The notes below the pieces were generated by a model. It saw only the letters and a program-made list of their open reading frames with translations. It did no database searches and was not told where the DNA came from. Positions 17,262-26,056 of a stretch of DNA of 64,000 nucleotides are shown piece by piece (positions within the stretch are counted from its first letter, which is position 1; every line of letters starts with the position of its first letter). This DNA is from Planctomycetota bacterium (GTDB lineage Bacteria; Planctomycetota; Phycisphaerae; UBA1845; UTPLA1), in assembly GCA_003576905.1 (NCBI GenBank), contig QEVG01000002.1:186001-250000 (forward strand), given 5' to 3'. The position numbers and the translations under genes were made by a program.

Positions 17262-17972
17262 TCAGTTCAACTCGGCGAGCTTCACGCCGACCTGGGCAAT
17301 CTGCTCCCGAATGAAGGCGGATTCCGGCTCGAGTGCCAGCATGCGGACCAGAACGCAGGAAACCTGGGACCACGCTTCGTGCTTCATGAAGATGCTGTGC
17401 AGGTTATTGAGCATGCGCATCAGTGTGGCCTTCGTGCCCATCGGCTCGAAGGCCGCGTCATCAAGGCCGATGCGATGACCAAACAAGTGTGAAAGAAGCC
17501 GCTCGCAGCCTCCGCGCGACAGCACTCTGCCCCCGCCGAACGGGTCCACAAGCAACTCTCCCTGCCGGTCCAGCCGCTTGATCAGGAAATGTCCCGGAAG
17601 GCCCACGCCGAAAAACGGCCAGCCGAGCTGGCCCGCCACGTCCAGCCAGATCGCCGAAAGCGAGATAGGAATCCCCAGCCGCCGTTCGATCACGCAGTTG
17701 AGGAAGCTGTTGCGCGGGTCGGAATAGTCGTCTCGATTGCCCGAGAAACCCTCCTCCTCGACCAGCACGGCGCGCAGCGCCGCGACCTGATCCTCGGCGC
17801 TCTTGCACGGCATCCGTCGCACGCGCCGGCCCAGTCCGTCCAGTCGTTCGAGCCACTCGCCGGGGTCCATTCCGGGGCAGTGGTCCTGCGCGAACAAGAG
17901 CGCCGCCTCCGTCAGGCGAATGTCGGGGTCGTCGCGCTGCACAAGCTCGTCGAAGGGATGAAGCGTGTTCAC
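17262..17972 (-). CDS. SirB1-family transglutaminase-like protein
   Basis: 236 residues of the SirB1/transglutaminase-like family. The segment YSDPRNSFLNCVIERRLGIPISLSAIW, followed by GVGLPGHFL and VDPFGGGR, matches this family closely; a tetratricopeptide-like C-terminal tail follows (MLNNLHSIFMKHEAW). The cysteine in FLNCVIERR, the histidine in GLPGHFL and the aspartate in VDPFGG could form a papain-like triad. Function is unknown. A GTG at 17972 with GGAG eight bases upstream is preferred to the GTG at 18002. It is the last gene of the type I secretion operon, 42 bases after the 51-residue gene. Confidence 0.82.
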   Translation of the reverse strand: MNTLHPFDELVQRDDPDIRLTEAALLFAQDHCPGMDPGEWLERLDGLGRRVRRMPCKSAEDQVAALRAVLVEEEGFSGNRDDYSDPRNSFLNCVIERRLGIPISLSAIWLDVAGQLGWPFFGVGLPGHFLIKRLDRQGELLVDPFGGGRVLSRGGCERLLSHLFGHRIGLDDAAFEPMGTKATLMRMLNNLHSIFMKHEAWSQVSCVLVRMLALEPESAFIREQIAQVGVKLAELN

Positions 17973-18014
17973 GCGTGGGACTCCGAATGAAAATCGCGGC
18001 ACGGGGCGGGCGCG

Positions 18015-18170
18015 CTACGGCTGCGGGACGCCCAGGCTCAGGGCGATGGCGTCGAACAGGGGCTCGATGAAACTGGCAAAGACCGACGATAGCAGGCTGG
18101 CCAGCAGCCCCGACAGCACCGTCTCAAAGGTCGAAAAAAGCACGTCCAGCAATTGTTGTCCAGGCGACAT
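18015..18170 (-). CDS. 51-residue hydrophobic protein in the secretion operon
   Basis: A short gene with a strong GGAGG five bases before its ATG, 57 bases after the TolC stop and 42 before the SirB1-like gene. The product is mostly hydrophobic or amphipathic: MSPGQQLLDVLFSTF, a leucine/serine-rich stretch with GLLASLLSSVFASF, then an acidic turn and AIALSLGVPQP. It has no cysteine and no charged N-terminus, so it is not a classical signal peptide. It could be a membrane-active peptide, a small subunit of the exporter, or its cargo. No known family is recognised; that it is a gene rests on the ribosome binding site, spacing and composition. Confidence 0.65.
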   Translation of the reverse strand: MSPGQQLLDVLFSTFETVLSGLLASLLSSVFASFIEPLFDAIALSLGVPQP

Positions 18171-18227
18171 GTCATCCTCCAGATTCAATGTTCAGTGAAA
18201 ACATGGTGTCCGACGCGCGCGGACCCG

Positions 18228-19883
18228 TCAATTGGGCGTGGAAGCTCCCGCAACGTTCGGCGGGCGGTCCGGCGCGGAAATCGGCGGGAGCGGCGCATGC
18301 GATGAATCCCACAGGTCGGCCGCCGTTGCCGCCCTGTAGGCGGCCTCGGCCTGGAAAAATGCGGTGGCGGCATCGGCCTCGAGCGCCGCCGTCGTCGCCG
18401 TGGCCTCCTCGCGCAGGTTCACGAGGAGAATCGTGCTGTTGCCCAGCTCGAAGCTCTTGCGTTCGCCCGCCTCCACCTCTCGCGCGTAGCGGAGACTTTC
18501 CCGCGTGCGCACCAGGCGATCGTGTGACGTCACCAGTTCGGAGACTGCGTTGCGCACGTCGGCCGCCACCTGATCCCTGGCGTATCGCAGTTCGGCGGCG
18601 ATCTTGCTCAGCTTGGCGCGCGTGCTTCGGACCTTGCCGCGGGCATCGCGCAGCCAGAGGGGCATTTCAAACTGCACCTTCCAGGCCAGCTCGGCCGGCG
18701 TCCGGTCCATTGTCTCGGGCGCCCGGTCGAAGTCCTTTGAGGCTTCGAGCAGCATGTCCACCTTCGGAAGGAGCTTGTTTTCGGCCTCGCGGAAGTCCAC
18801 GCGCGTCCGTTCCGCCAGCAGGCTCAGCTCGCGCGTTTCGGGCCGCCATGCCAGTGCCATATCAATGGCGTCCTGGAGGGAACCCAGATGCGGCGAAGCC
18901 GCCTCGGGAAAGACCGGCGGAAGCCGCGCCGCGTCCGGCAGAACCGGGTCGCCGCTTTCGTCCCGGAGAAACAGGGAGAGCAGAATCGTCGATTCCTGGA
19001 AGCCCCGTTCCGCGGCGATGACAATGGCCCGGCGCAGCTCGATCAGCCGTTCGTTATCGATCAGTTCGAGCCGGGGCAGGTCGCCGCTGTCCACGCGCCG
19101 GCGCAGCGCGCTGTTGCGGGTCTCGGCGAGGTCAAGAAGAGACCGCGCAATCGAGAGTTTCTGTCCCGCCCCGACCCACTTCCAGTAAAGCTGCGCCGCC
19201 TTTCGTCGAAAGGCGATCCGCTTGAGCTGGATCTTCGGCTCCGCCAGGTCGACGTCGATTCTGGCCCGCTGGAGTTTCGCCCGCCGCGCGTCGATCGGGC
19301 CGCCCTGGAGGATCGGCACCTTCACGCCCGCGCGCACCTCGCCTCCGCGGTCGGTCCGAAGATCGTCGTCGTACGAGGGAAAATCTCCCTGGCCCCACCG
19401 GTAGCCCGAATAAAAGGTCGTGCCCCACAGCGGCGTCGGCTGTTCGAAGACGCTGTTGAAGGTGTCGTACCGATAGTATCCCTGCGGCTTGTCGAGCAGT
19501 TCGGCTCGCGCGGTCAGATCGAAGCCACCCTCCGCCGACAAAAGGCCACCCTCGGCGATGTTCAGTTCCTCCTCCACCGCCAGGAGCAGCGGGAATCGGG
19601 CGTCCACCGAGTCCAGCACTTCGTCCATCGAGAGCGGCGCGTCCACGCGCACCGGCGCCGTCGTCGTCGACGGCGGCGTAAGCGGGGCGAGGGCGTCAGG
19701 CGGCGATTCTGAAACCGCCGCCGTCTGCCGGGGCGGTTCATTCACCGGGTACATCGGGCGTGCCGCGGCGGACATCGCCTCGCTCACCCGGCGCGGGCTA
19801 TTCGGTTCGCCGAAACCGCACGCCGCGGCGCACACGACGCACACGACGCACACGGCGATGACCCTGGGAGCAAAGCCGTTCAT
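18228..19883 (-). CDS. TolC-family outer membrane efflux lipoprotein
   Basis: 551 residues. A lipoprotein signal peptide with a CAAAC-type lipobox lies at residues 14-22, then a proline-rich linker, then two TolC repeats (about 75-310 and 320-520) rich in long amphipathic helices. It is the outer-membrane channel of a type I secretion or efflux system. Its ATG overlaps the HlyD stop (ATGA). The signal peptide is encoded across three tandem nine-base repeats, giving VCVVCVVC. Confidence 0.9.
   Translation of the reverse strand: MNGFAPRVIAVCVVCVVCAAACGFGEPNSPRRVSEAMSAAARPMYPVNEPPRQTAAVSESPPDALAPLTPPSTTTAPVRVDAPLSMDEVLDSVDARFPLLLAVEEELNIAEGGLLSAEGGFDLTARAELLDKPQGYYRYDTFNSVFEQPTPLWGTTFYSGYRWGQGDFPSYDDDLRTDRGGEVRAGVKVPILQGGPIDARRAKLQRARIDVDLAEPKIQLKRIAFRRKAAQLYWKWVGAGQKLSIARSLLDLAETRNSALRRRVDSGDLPRLELIDNERLIELRRAIVIAAERGFQESTILLSLFLRDESGDPVLPDAARLPPVFPEAASPHLGSLQDAIDMALAWRPETRELSLLAERTRVDFREAENKLLPKVDMLLEASKDFDRAPETMDRTPAELAWKVQFEMPLWLRDARGKVRSTRAKLSKIAAELRYARDQVAADVRNAVSELVTSHDRLVRTRESLRYAREVEAGERKSFELGNSTILLVNLREEATATTAALEADAATAFFQAEAAYRAATAADLWDSSHAPLPPISAPDRPPNVAGASTPN
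19829..19855. repeat. Three tandem nine-base repeats inside the TolC signal peptide
   Basis: The unit CGCACACGA occurs three times head to tail, the last copy differing in its final base. It encodes a VCV-type repeat in the signal peptide. Because the unit is a multiple of three, copy-number change would lengthen or shorten the signal peptide without breaking the frame. Confidence 0.8.
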
Positions 19884-21223
19884 TTCGCCTCCCTTTTCCC
19901 GCCGGCCGTCTGCGGCATCTTGTCCATCGCCACGGTCGGGGGGAAGCCGTTGAGCTGCCGCCAGATTTCATAGCCCGCGCGCACCTGGTCGAGCAGCACC
20001 CATCCATTGGCGCGCACCCCCTGGCGCAGATACCTTCGATCCGGCCACGGCTCGTCGTTTGCGTCCGGGACCACGAGGATTCGAAACATGCCCTGCCCGT
20101 CATCCTGGGCATCGACCAGCGCGACGCGCCCGCCAAAGGTTCCCACGGCCACGGAGGGCCAGCCCGAAAACTGCACGGCGGGCCACCCTTCGAACTGGAG
20201 CCGCACCGCGCGCCCCTCGGTGATGAGCGGGGCGTCGTTGCCGTCCACCCAAAGCTCGACCGCGAGGCTCTCGGTGTCGGGAACGAGTGTCAACAAGGGG
20301 TCACCCTGCTTGACAAGCTCCGCGCCGGGATTCGCCAGCATTCGCAACACCCGGCCGTCGCGCGGCGCCCGGACGACCTGCGTCTTCTGCCGCTCCAGCT
20401 TCACCCGCGCGTCGGTCAGATCCTTCTCCGCCAGGGCGACGTCGCCCTGCGCCGCATTCAGCTCCGCGCGGGCCTTGTCCACCTTCGCCTGGGCCTCCTT
20501 GCCCTTCTGGTCGCGCTCCGATCGCTTCGCGGATTCCTCGGCGCGGGCGGCGTCCACCTTGGCTTTTTCCGACTTCACCTTGGCCGCGGCCGCCTTGTAA
20601 TCGCGTTCGGCTTTCTGGGCGGTCAACTCCGAGACGATTCCCTCGCTGGAAAGCTGCCGCTGCCGGTCGAAATCGAGACGCTTCTGTTCCAGGTCGGCTT
20701 CGGCGGCGGCCAGAGCATTTTCCGCCGCGATGACCTTGTTCACCGCGCTGGTGACCAGGCTGTCGGCCGCGGCGACGGTCAGCTCGCGCGCGTCTTCCAG
20801 CGCCGCGACCACCTTCACCGACGCGGCGACCTTGTCGACCCCCGCATCGCGCTTCTGCCGTGCGGCTTCGTATTGCTGCTCCAGCCGATCCATCAGTCCC
20901 GGGTCCTGGTCGGCGATCTCCAGCAGTCGGTCGCCGGACTTGACGACCGACCCTTCCAGCACCCAGCAATGAACGACGCGGCCGGACACCGGCGCCTGAA
21001 TCGTCTGTTGCCGCTCCAGGGGCGCGAACGCGGAAACCCGGCCCGTGCCGCGCACGTTCTGCTGCCACGGCACGAGCAGCATGACGACCGGCATGGCGAG
21101 AAGGACCCACGCGAGGAGTCGCGACATTCGGCGGACGAATCGGGGCGATTCTACCAGGCCCACGGCCGGCAATTCCTCGACCGCCGCTTCGACACCCAAC
21201 TGGCGATAGGCGACATTATGCAT
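19880..21223 (-). CDS. HlyD-family membrane fusion protein
   Basis: 447 residues. A single transmembrane helix (about 35-55, LLAWVLLAMPVVMLLVP) is followed by a lipoyl-like half (IQAPVSGRVVHCWVLEGSVVKSGDRLLEI), a long alanine/lysine/glutamate coiled-coil hairpin (about 95-260), the second lipoyl half (VVRAPRDGRVLRMLANPGAELVKQGDPLL) and a beta-barrel domain. It links the inner-membrane ABC exporter to TolC across the periplasm. ATG at 21223 with GGAG upstream overlaps the ABC stop by eight bases; the stop overlaps the TolC start. Confidence 0.93.
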   Translation of the reverse strand: MHNVAYRQLGVEAAVEELPAVGLVESPRFVRRMSRLLAWVLLAMPVVMLLVPWQQNVRGTGRVSAFAPLERQQTIQAPVSGRVVHCWVLEGSVVKSGDRLLEIADQDPGLMDRLEQQYEAARQKRDAGVDKVAASVKVVAALEDARELTVAAADSLVTSAVNKVIAAENALAAAEADLEQKRLDFDRQRQLSSEGIVSELTAQKAERDYKAAAAKVKSEKAKVDAARAEESAKRSERDQKGKEAQAKVDKARAELNAAQGDVALAEKDLTDARVKLERQKTQVVRAPRDGRVLRMLANPGAELVKQGDPLLTLVPDTESLAVELWVDGNDAPLITEGRAVRLQFEGWPAVQFSGWPSVAVGTFGGRVALVDAQDDGQGMFRILVVPDANDEPWPDRRYLRQGVRANGWVLLDQVRAGYEIWRQLNGFPPTVAMDKMPQTAGGKREAK

Positions 21224-22955
21224 GACTCCGCCGCTCCTTTCCATCGACCGGATTTCTATTATCGTCCGCATCGGACTCCTCGTCCGCGCGTGTCATGCGC
21301 ACGACCCGATCCATCCGCGCCAGCACGTCATCCCCGTGCGATGCGACAAGCAGCGTCCACGGTGCGCTGCGATCCAGCAGCGTCTCGAGCACTTTCCTCC
21401 GCGGCCGTACCTCGATGTCCTCCAGCGATTCGTCGATAACCAGAAGCGCCGGTTCGCCCACGATGGCCCGCGCGATCTGAAGACGCCGCGCCTGGCCTGA
21501 CGACAGTGGGGCACCCCCGGTCGTCAGAACCGTATTCAGGGCGTCCGGCATCCGCAGCACCTCGTCGAGCAGGTCGACGGCCGCCAGCGCCTCGCGAATG
21601 CGTTCGTGGGTAATCTCGTCGCGGCCCAGGCGGACGTTATCGAGAATCGTCCCCTCGAACATCTCGAAGCCCTGAACAATCGCGACCGTGCGCCGCAGCT
21701 CGTCGAGCCGCAGGTCGCGCAGATCAACGCCGTCCAGCTCTATTCGTCCACCGGTCGGCGTGCGCATCGCGAAGAGCAGCTCCACCAGCGTGCTCTTTCC
21801 GCTGCCGTTCGGCCCGACGATTCCTACGCGCTCTCCCGGCTCGATTCTCAGCGTAAAATCGCGAATCGCCGGCGGCGAGCCCTCATAGGCGAACGTCAGA
21901 GAATCCACCAGCAGTCGCGCCGGGCCTTTCGCGCGGGTCCGTGCATCCCCGCCCTGGCGCTCCGCGGGAAGGTCCAGGAGCTGCCCGAGTTTTTCAACCG
22001 CCGCCATGAGGTCGTAGAAACTTTCGAGGTGCTTGCCCAGCTTGGCGAACGATGCCACGACAAGCGTAACGATAAGCTCGGCTGCGACCAGCTGGCCCAG
22101 GGTCATACGCCCTTCGATGACCAGCCAGCCGCCGATGCCCAGCAGGGCGGTGCTTGCCACCGCCTGAAGCGCCAGGGCTCCAACCGTCTGGCGAAAGAGG
22201 ATGCTGAAATGCCGGCTCCGGTTGGTCAGGTACTCGCGCGCCAGCAGGTCCGCCCGTTCCAGCGCGTACTGCGGCCCGCCTCCGAGCTTGAACGCCAGCG
22301 GGTGCCGCGCCATCTCCTCGAGCCAGCCCGCTACCTGGTACTTTGCGTACGATTCGTCGATCGATGTGGCGATCGCCCGGCGACCCATGACGAAGATGAT
22401 GATCAGCAGCAGGATGAGCAGCACGACGTCGAAAGCGAGCAGGATCGGGTGGTAGAAAGCCAGGACCAGCATGCCGATGGTTCCCTGGAGCAGGATCGCC
22501 AGCCCGTCGAGCAGGAGCTGCGCGCCCACCTTCTGCACGGTCAGTACGTCAAAGAACCGATTCACGAGTTCGGGCCCGTGCGTCCGATCGAAAACGTCGA
22601 CGCGGACGCGCGGAAGTCGGTGCGCCAGCCGCGACACGACGCGCACGAAGATACGCCGTTGGATGATTTCCAGTACATAGGTCTGCATCGCCCGCAGGGC
22701 CGCGCTGATGGTCAGCCCGAAAAACAGAAGTGCCGTCAGCACGATCAGCGGCTGTAAGAGGCTGCCGAACGCGACCGTGTTGACGAGAAGCTGTACCGCC
22801 ACGGGAACGGCCAGGGTCAGCGCGCCGACGCCGATCGAGTACAGCACGACCGACCAGATGTCCGACTTCTCGGGGCGAAGCAGGGCCATCAGCCGTCCGA
22901 ATGGCGACGGGCCTACTTCTCCATGTAAATGCGTGTGCTTGAACAGCGTATTCAT
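21216..22955 (-). CDS. Type I secretion ABC transporter, permease plus ATPase
   Basis: 579 residues: a six-helix permease domain (about 25-320), then an ATPase domain (about 345-560) with Walker A GPNGSGKS, the Q-loop glutamine in AIVQGFEMFEG, signature LSSGQARR, Walker B LLVIDES and the H-loop in VASHGDD. There is no N-terminal C39 peptidase domain, so it does not cleave a double-glycine leader itself. First gene of an operon with HlyD, TolC, the 51-residue gene and the SirB1-like gene. The cargo is unknown; no RTX protein is present in the window. Confidence 0.93.
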   Translation of the reverse strand: MNTLFKHTHLHGEVGPSPFGRLMALLRPEKSDIWSVVLYSIGVGALTLAVPVAVQLLVNTVAFGSLLQPLIVLTALLFFGLTISAALRAMQTYVLEIIQRRIFVRVVSRLAHRLPRVRVDVFDRTHGPELVNRFFDVLTVQKVGAQLLLDGLAILLQGTIGMLVLAFYHPILLAFDVVLLILLLIIIFVMGRRAIATSIDESYAKYQVAGWLEEMARHPLAFKLGGGPQYALERADLLAREYLTNRSRHFSILFRQTVGALALQAVASTALLGIGGWLVIEGRMTLGQLVAAELIVTLVVASFAKLGKHLESFYDLMAAVEKLGQLLDLPAERQGGDARTRAKGPARLLVDSLTFAYEGSPPAIRDFTLRIEPGERVGIVGPNGSGKSTLVELLFAMRTPTGGRIELDGVDLRDLRLDELRRTVAIVQGFEMFEGTILDNVRLGRDEITHERIREALAAVDLLDEVLRMPDALNTVLTTGGAPLSSGQARRLQIARAIVGEPALLVIDESLEDIEVRPRRKVLETLLDRSAPWTLLVASHGDDVLARMDRVVRMTRADEESDADDNRNPVDGKERRSHA

Positions 22956-23158
22956 GTGCGTTCGACTCGCCGGTTTATTTCTTCAGGTCGCTACGGGCCG
23001 TCGGTAGCACGGAGGTCTCGACCCGAGCGGCCTGATCATGGTCATTTTGATGGAGTCTCCGCTCCGAGTCGCCGGGGAGATTCTCTCCGGAACGCTTCAG
23101 GCGCTAAGGCGGACTCGGGCCGCGGTCGGGGATTCTCGTAGAAGGGCGAGTGATTCGA

Positions 23159-23524
23159 TCAGACGTTGAGCTGCGTGAACTGAATGGGCTGAATGTCAAT
23201 CGGTATGGCTCGGCTGCGAATTTGGGTCTGGCAGGTCGCTCGGAATCGGGTCCGGATTGTCGCCGTGAACTCGCTTGCGAGTTTTCGAATGCTCCCGCGC
23301 GGCGACCGAAATTCGCGATCATTGCGGGAACCGGTTGTCTTCTGGCCCTCATGAAGATGCTCAAACTGTGAGAGGGCCGTGCGGATCTCGGTCCCTTCGA
23401 TTGAGCCCGGTGAGCCAAGGGTCGCGGGCGAAACAAGGGCCAACAGGCCCGCGGCAAGGAATCTCACCGCGAGGCCGAAGAAGGCCTGAACGTTTCTTCT
23501 GAAAGCGTGCATCGAATCTCGCAT
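23159..23524 (-). CDS. Possible small secreted protein
   Basis: An open frame of 121 codons whose first 36 residues look like a signal peptide (arginines, then VQAFFGLAVRFLAAGLLALVSPATLG). The rest is arginine- and threonine-rich, ending IDIQPIQFTQLNV, with no recognisable domain. Third codon positions are moderately GC-rich, but there is no clear ribosome binding site and the stretch overlaps other open frames. It occupies the gap between the type I secretion operon and icd. The remaining gap DNA on either side (22956-23158 and 23525-23770) shows no gene. Confidence 0.3.
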   Translation of the reverse strand: MRDSMHAFRRNVQAFFGLAVRFLAAGLLALVSPATLGSPGSIEGTEIRTALSQFEHLHEGQKTTGSRNDREFRSPRGSIRKLASEFTATIRTRFRATCQTQIRSRAIPIDIQPIQFTQLNV

Positions 23525-23770
23525 CATGGCCGATTGGTATCGGCGCGTTCGCAGCCTTCCCCAGGCGATTCGTGCCCGCCTGGGACGACAGGCACGTTTG
23601 GTATAGTCTGCCAGAATCCGGATTTCCAAGAATCGCTCCCGCAGATCGCGATTGCGGCATGACTCGTCCGGCTTTCCGATCATCGCTTCTCCCTATATCA
23701 TGCGTGCACGAATTGACGGGGGCGTTTGTAACTCCTTGAAAATACGAGACAAAGAGCGGAGCAATCGATC

Positions 23771-25033
23771 ATGGCGGGACAACGAATCACAATGGGACCC
23801 GGCGGCAAGCTGAATGTGCCCGATCAGCCGATCGTTCCTTTTATCGAGGGAGATGGCACGGGTCCGGATATCTGGCGGGCCAGCGTGAAAGTTCTCGATG
23901 CCGCCGTGAGCCGGGCCTACGGCGGACGGCGTCGCATCGAGTGGCAAGAAGTCTATGCCGGCGAGAAGTCCTTCCACATGTTCAAGGACAAGCTCGGCGA
24001 GGCAAAGGCCTGGCTGCCCGATGACACCGTCAAGGCGTTTCAGGAGTATCTCGTCGGCATCAAGGGGCCGCTCACCACGCCGGTCGGCGGCGGGATCCGC
24101 TCGCTGAACGTGGCCCTTCGCCAGCTGCTCGACCTCTACGTCTGCCTGCGCCCGGTGCAGTACTTCAAGGGTGTCCCCAGCCCGGTGAAGCAGCCCGAAC
24201 TTACCAATATGGTCATCTTCCGAGAGAACACCGAAGACATCTACGCCGGCATTGAGTTTCAGCACGGCGCCGAGGACTGCGATACGTTCAAGAAGCTCCT
24301 GTCGCAGAGCTTTGCCGACCGCTTCAGGAAGGTCCGCTTCCCGAACACCGCCAGCTTTGGCATCAAGCCCGTCAGCAAGGAGGGCACCGAGCGGCTCGTG
24401 AAGGCCGCCATCGAATATGCGATCGCCAACGGGCGAAAGAGTGTCACCCTCGTGCACAAGGGCAACATCATGAAGTTCACCGAAGGCGCCTTCCGCGACT
24501 GGGGCTATGCCCTGGCGAAGGAAAAGTTCGGCGCGGTGGACTACGAAGGCGGGCCCTGGCACGTCATCAAGGCCGGGGGCCGCGCAAGGCACGACGTCAT
24601 TATCAAGGACGTTATCGCCGATGCGTTCCTCCAGCAGATTCTCCTCCGCCCGGCGGAGTACGACGTGATCGCCACGCTCAATCTCAACGGCGACTACATT
24701 TCCGATGCCCTCGCGGCCTGCGTCGGCGGAATCGGCATCGCCCCCGGCGGCAACATCAACTACGACACCGGGCACGCCGTCTTCGAGGCGACCCACGGCA
24801 CCGCTCCGAAGTATGCCGGCAAGGACCAGGTAAACCCCGGCAGCGTGATCCTCTCCGGGGAGATGATGCTGCGCTACATGGGCTGGACCGAGGCGGCAGA
24901 CCTCATCATCAGGGGCATGGACGGAGCGATCGGCGCGAAGACCGTGACGTACGATTTTCACCGGCTGATGGAAGGGGCGACGCTGCTGAAGTGCAGCGGA
25001 TTCGGGGACGCGGTGATCAAGCATATGGGGTGA
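23771..25033 (+). CDS. icd: NADP-dependent isocitrate dehydrogenase Icd
   Basis: Converts isocitrate to 2-oxoglutarate and CO2 in the citric acid cycle. 420 residues matching E. coli Icd throughout. [13 protein letters not shown] holds the substrate-binding serine (Ser111), the residue phosphorylated by AceK in E. coli. NADP is indicated by the lysine-tyrosine of HGTAPKYAG and the tyrosine/arginine of VTYDFHRLM. No aceK or glyoxylate genes are visible here. Single gene with its own upstream space. Confidence 0.97.
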   Translation: MAGQRITMGPGGKLNVPDQPIVPFIEGDGTGPDIWRASVKVLDAAVSRAYGGRRRIEWQEVYAGEKSFHMFKDKLGEAKAWLPDDTVKAFQEYLVGIKGPLTTPVGGGIRSLNVALRQLLDLYVCLRPVQYFKGVPSPVKQPELTNMVIFRENTEDIYAGIEFQHGAEDCDTFKKLLSQSFADRFRKVRFPNTASFGIKPVSKEGTERLVKAAIEYAIANGRKSVTLVHKGNIMKFTEGAFRDWGYALAKEKFGAVDYEGGPWHVIKAGGRARHDVIIKDVIADAFLQQILLRPAEYDVIATLNLNGDYISDALAACVGGIGIAPGGNINYDTGHAVFEATHGTAPKYAGKDQVNPGSVILSGEMMLRYMGWTEAADLIIRGMDGAIGAKTVTYDFHRLMEGATLLKCSGFGDAVIKHMG

Positions 25034-25136
25034 CGGACATCAGGGCCGCGCGGCGGATTGCCGGCCCGATTATCTATCTTATGGAATCCTGGGCGGCCAT
25101 TCGGTATCCTGACATGTGAACCGGAGGGCGATTCAG

Positions 25137-25421
25137 ATGGCCGAGTCCCAGTCATTGCGAAGTTCGTTTCGCCGTTTCTTTGAGGGCTATCTCAGCAGTC
25201 TCGGGGGGCGCAGCGCATTTGGGCGGCTCATCCAGCAGGCCGTCGACGACGACAATGTCCGCCGGAATCTGATTGATTCGCCAATGGAAACTCTTGCCGC
25301 CGCCGGTGTCGTTCTGCATGAAGGCGTCGTCGTGGAAGTCCTGGAGAACACGGACCGCGTCATTCATATTGTCCTGCCGCCCCTCGTCACGGCCGAGAGC
25401 CCGCGGAGCTTCCCGTCATGA
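25137..25421 (+). CDS. Stand-alone NHLP (nitrile hydratase-like leader) domain protein
   Basis: 94 residues. Residues about 29-83 match the nitrile hydratase-like leader peptide domain: LIQQAVDDDNVRRNLIDSP, then LAAAGVVLHEGVVVEVLENT, then IHIVLPP. Members are usually nitrile hydratase subunits or precursors of ribosomally made, modified peptides (TOMM). Here the tail after the domain is short (LVTAESPRSFPS), with no Gly-Gly cleavage site, cysteine or core-like region, so a modified peptide product is unlikely. ATG at 25137 follows GGAGG (25123-25127) and is preferred to the GTG at 25116. The next gene starts within its stop codon. Confidence 0.75.
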   Translation: MAESQSLRSSFRRFFEGYLSSLGGRSAFGRLIQQAVDDDNVRRNLIDSPMETLAAAGVVLHEGVVVEVLENTDRVIHIVLPPLVTAESPRSFPS

Positions 25422-26056
25422 AGCCGAACCCCCTTCAGCGCGTCATCGAGAGAGCCTGCGCCGATGCCGCCTACCGAAGCGAATTGATCGCCGACCCGCG
25501 GCGGGTCCTCGCGGACGCCGGAATCGACGTGCCGCGCGACGTCGATGTCCGCATCCATGAATCCCGGGAGGACCGGCTCACAATTGTCCTGCCGGCCCGT
25601 GGTGAATCGTCGCTCGCCGAAAGCCGGTGCCGGCTGCCCGTCGGCCCCGTTTCCGACGTGCCGGAGGGCCTGTCGCTTGAATGGCAGGAATCCCTCAATC
25701 TGCCGAAGCGTACCCTGGTCGTCCGGGGGCGGGTCGATGCCGCCACCGCCCCAGCCATGCGCCGGGAGATCGAGCGCGCATTCGTGAATGTTGACCTCGA
25801 CCTTTCCGGCGTGACCTACATCAGTTCCGCCGGCCTCGGCGCGCTGGTGGCGGCGCAGCAGGGCCTCCGCGGCCGCGACTGCAAACTGTGTCTTCGGCTC
25901 GTGCCTTCAAAGGTGCGAAACATGCTCGAGGTCGCCGGCATGCTGCCGCATTTCGAGGTGCATGACATCGACGAGTATCGCGAGGGCTTTCCCAAGGGGT
26001 CGGCCACGCTCTTCGGCGGCGTCGCCCCGACGAAGCCCATCACCGACGTGCCGTAG
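25418..26056 (+). CDS. NHLP-domain / STAS-domain fusion protein
   Basis: 212 residues. Residues about 1-60 are a second NHLP-type leader (VIERACADAAYRSELIADP, LADAGIDVPRDVDVRIHES, LTIVLPA). After a linker, residues about 95-195 form a STAS domain of the anti-sigma-factor-antagonist type (TLVVRGRVDAATAPAMRREI, VDLDLSGVTYISSAGLGALV, VRNMLEVAGMLPHFEV). The serine pair in YISSAGLG occupies the position phosphorylated by partner kinases in SpoIIAA-like proteins. It is translationally coupled (ATGA) to the preceding NHLP protein. The domain pairing is unusual and suggests that the leader fold acts as an interaction or docking module. No RsbW-like kinase is adjacent. Confidence 0.78.
   Translation: MKPNPLQRVIERACADAAYRSELIADPRRVLADAGIDVPRDVDVRIHESREDRLTIVLPARGESSLAESRCRLPVGPVSDVPEGLSLEWQESLNLPKRTLVVRGRVDAATAPAMRREIERAFVNVDLDLSGVTYISSAGLGALVAAQQGLRGRDCKLCLRLVPSKVRNMLEVAGMLPHFEVHDIDEYREGFPKGSATLFGGVAPTKPITDVP

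Noticed and set aside
23104-23683. Several overlapping frames on both strands between the secretion operon and icd
   Set aside because: Only one, at 23159-23524, has a signal-peptide-like start; the others lack start signals and recognisable composition.
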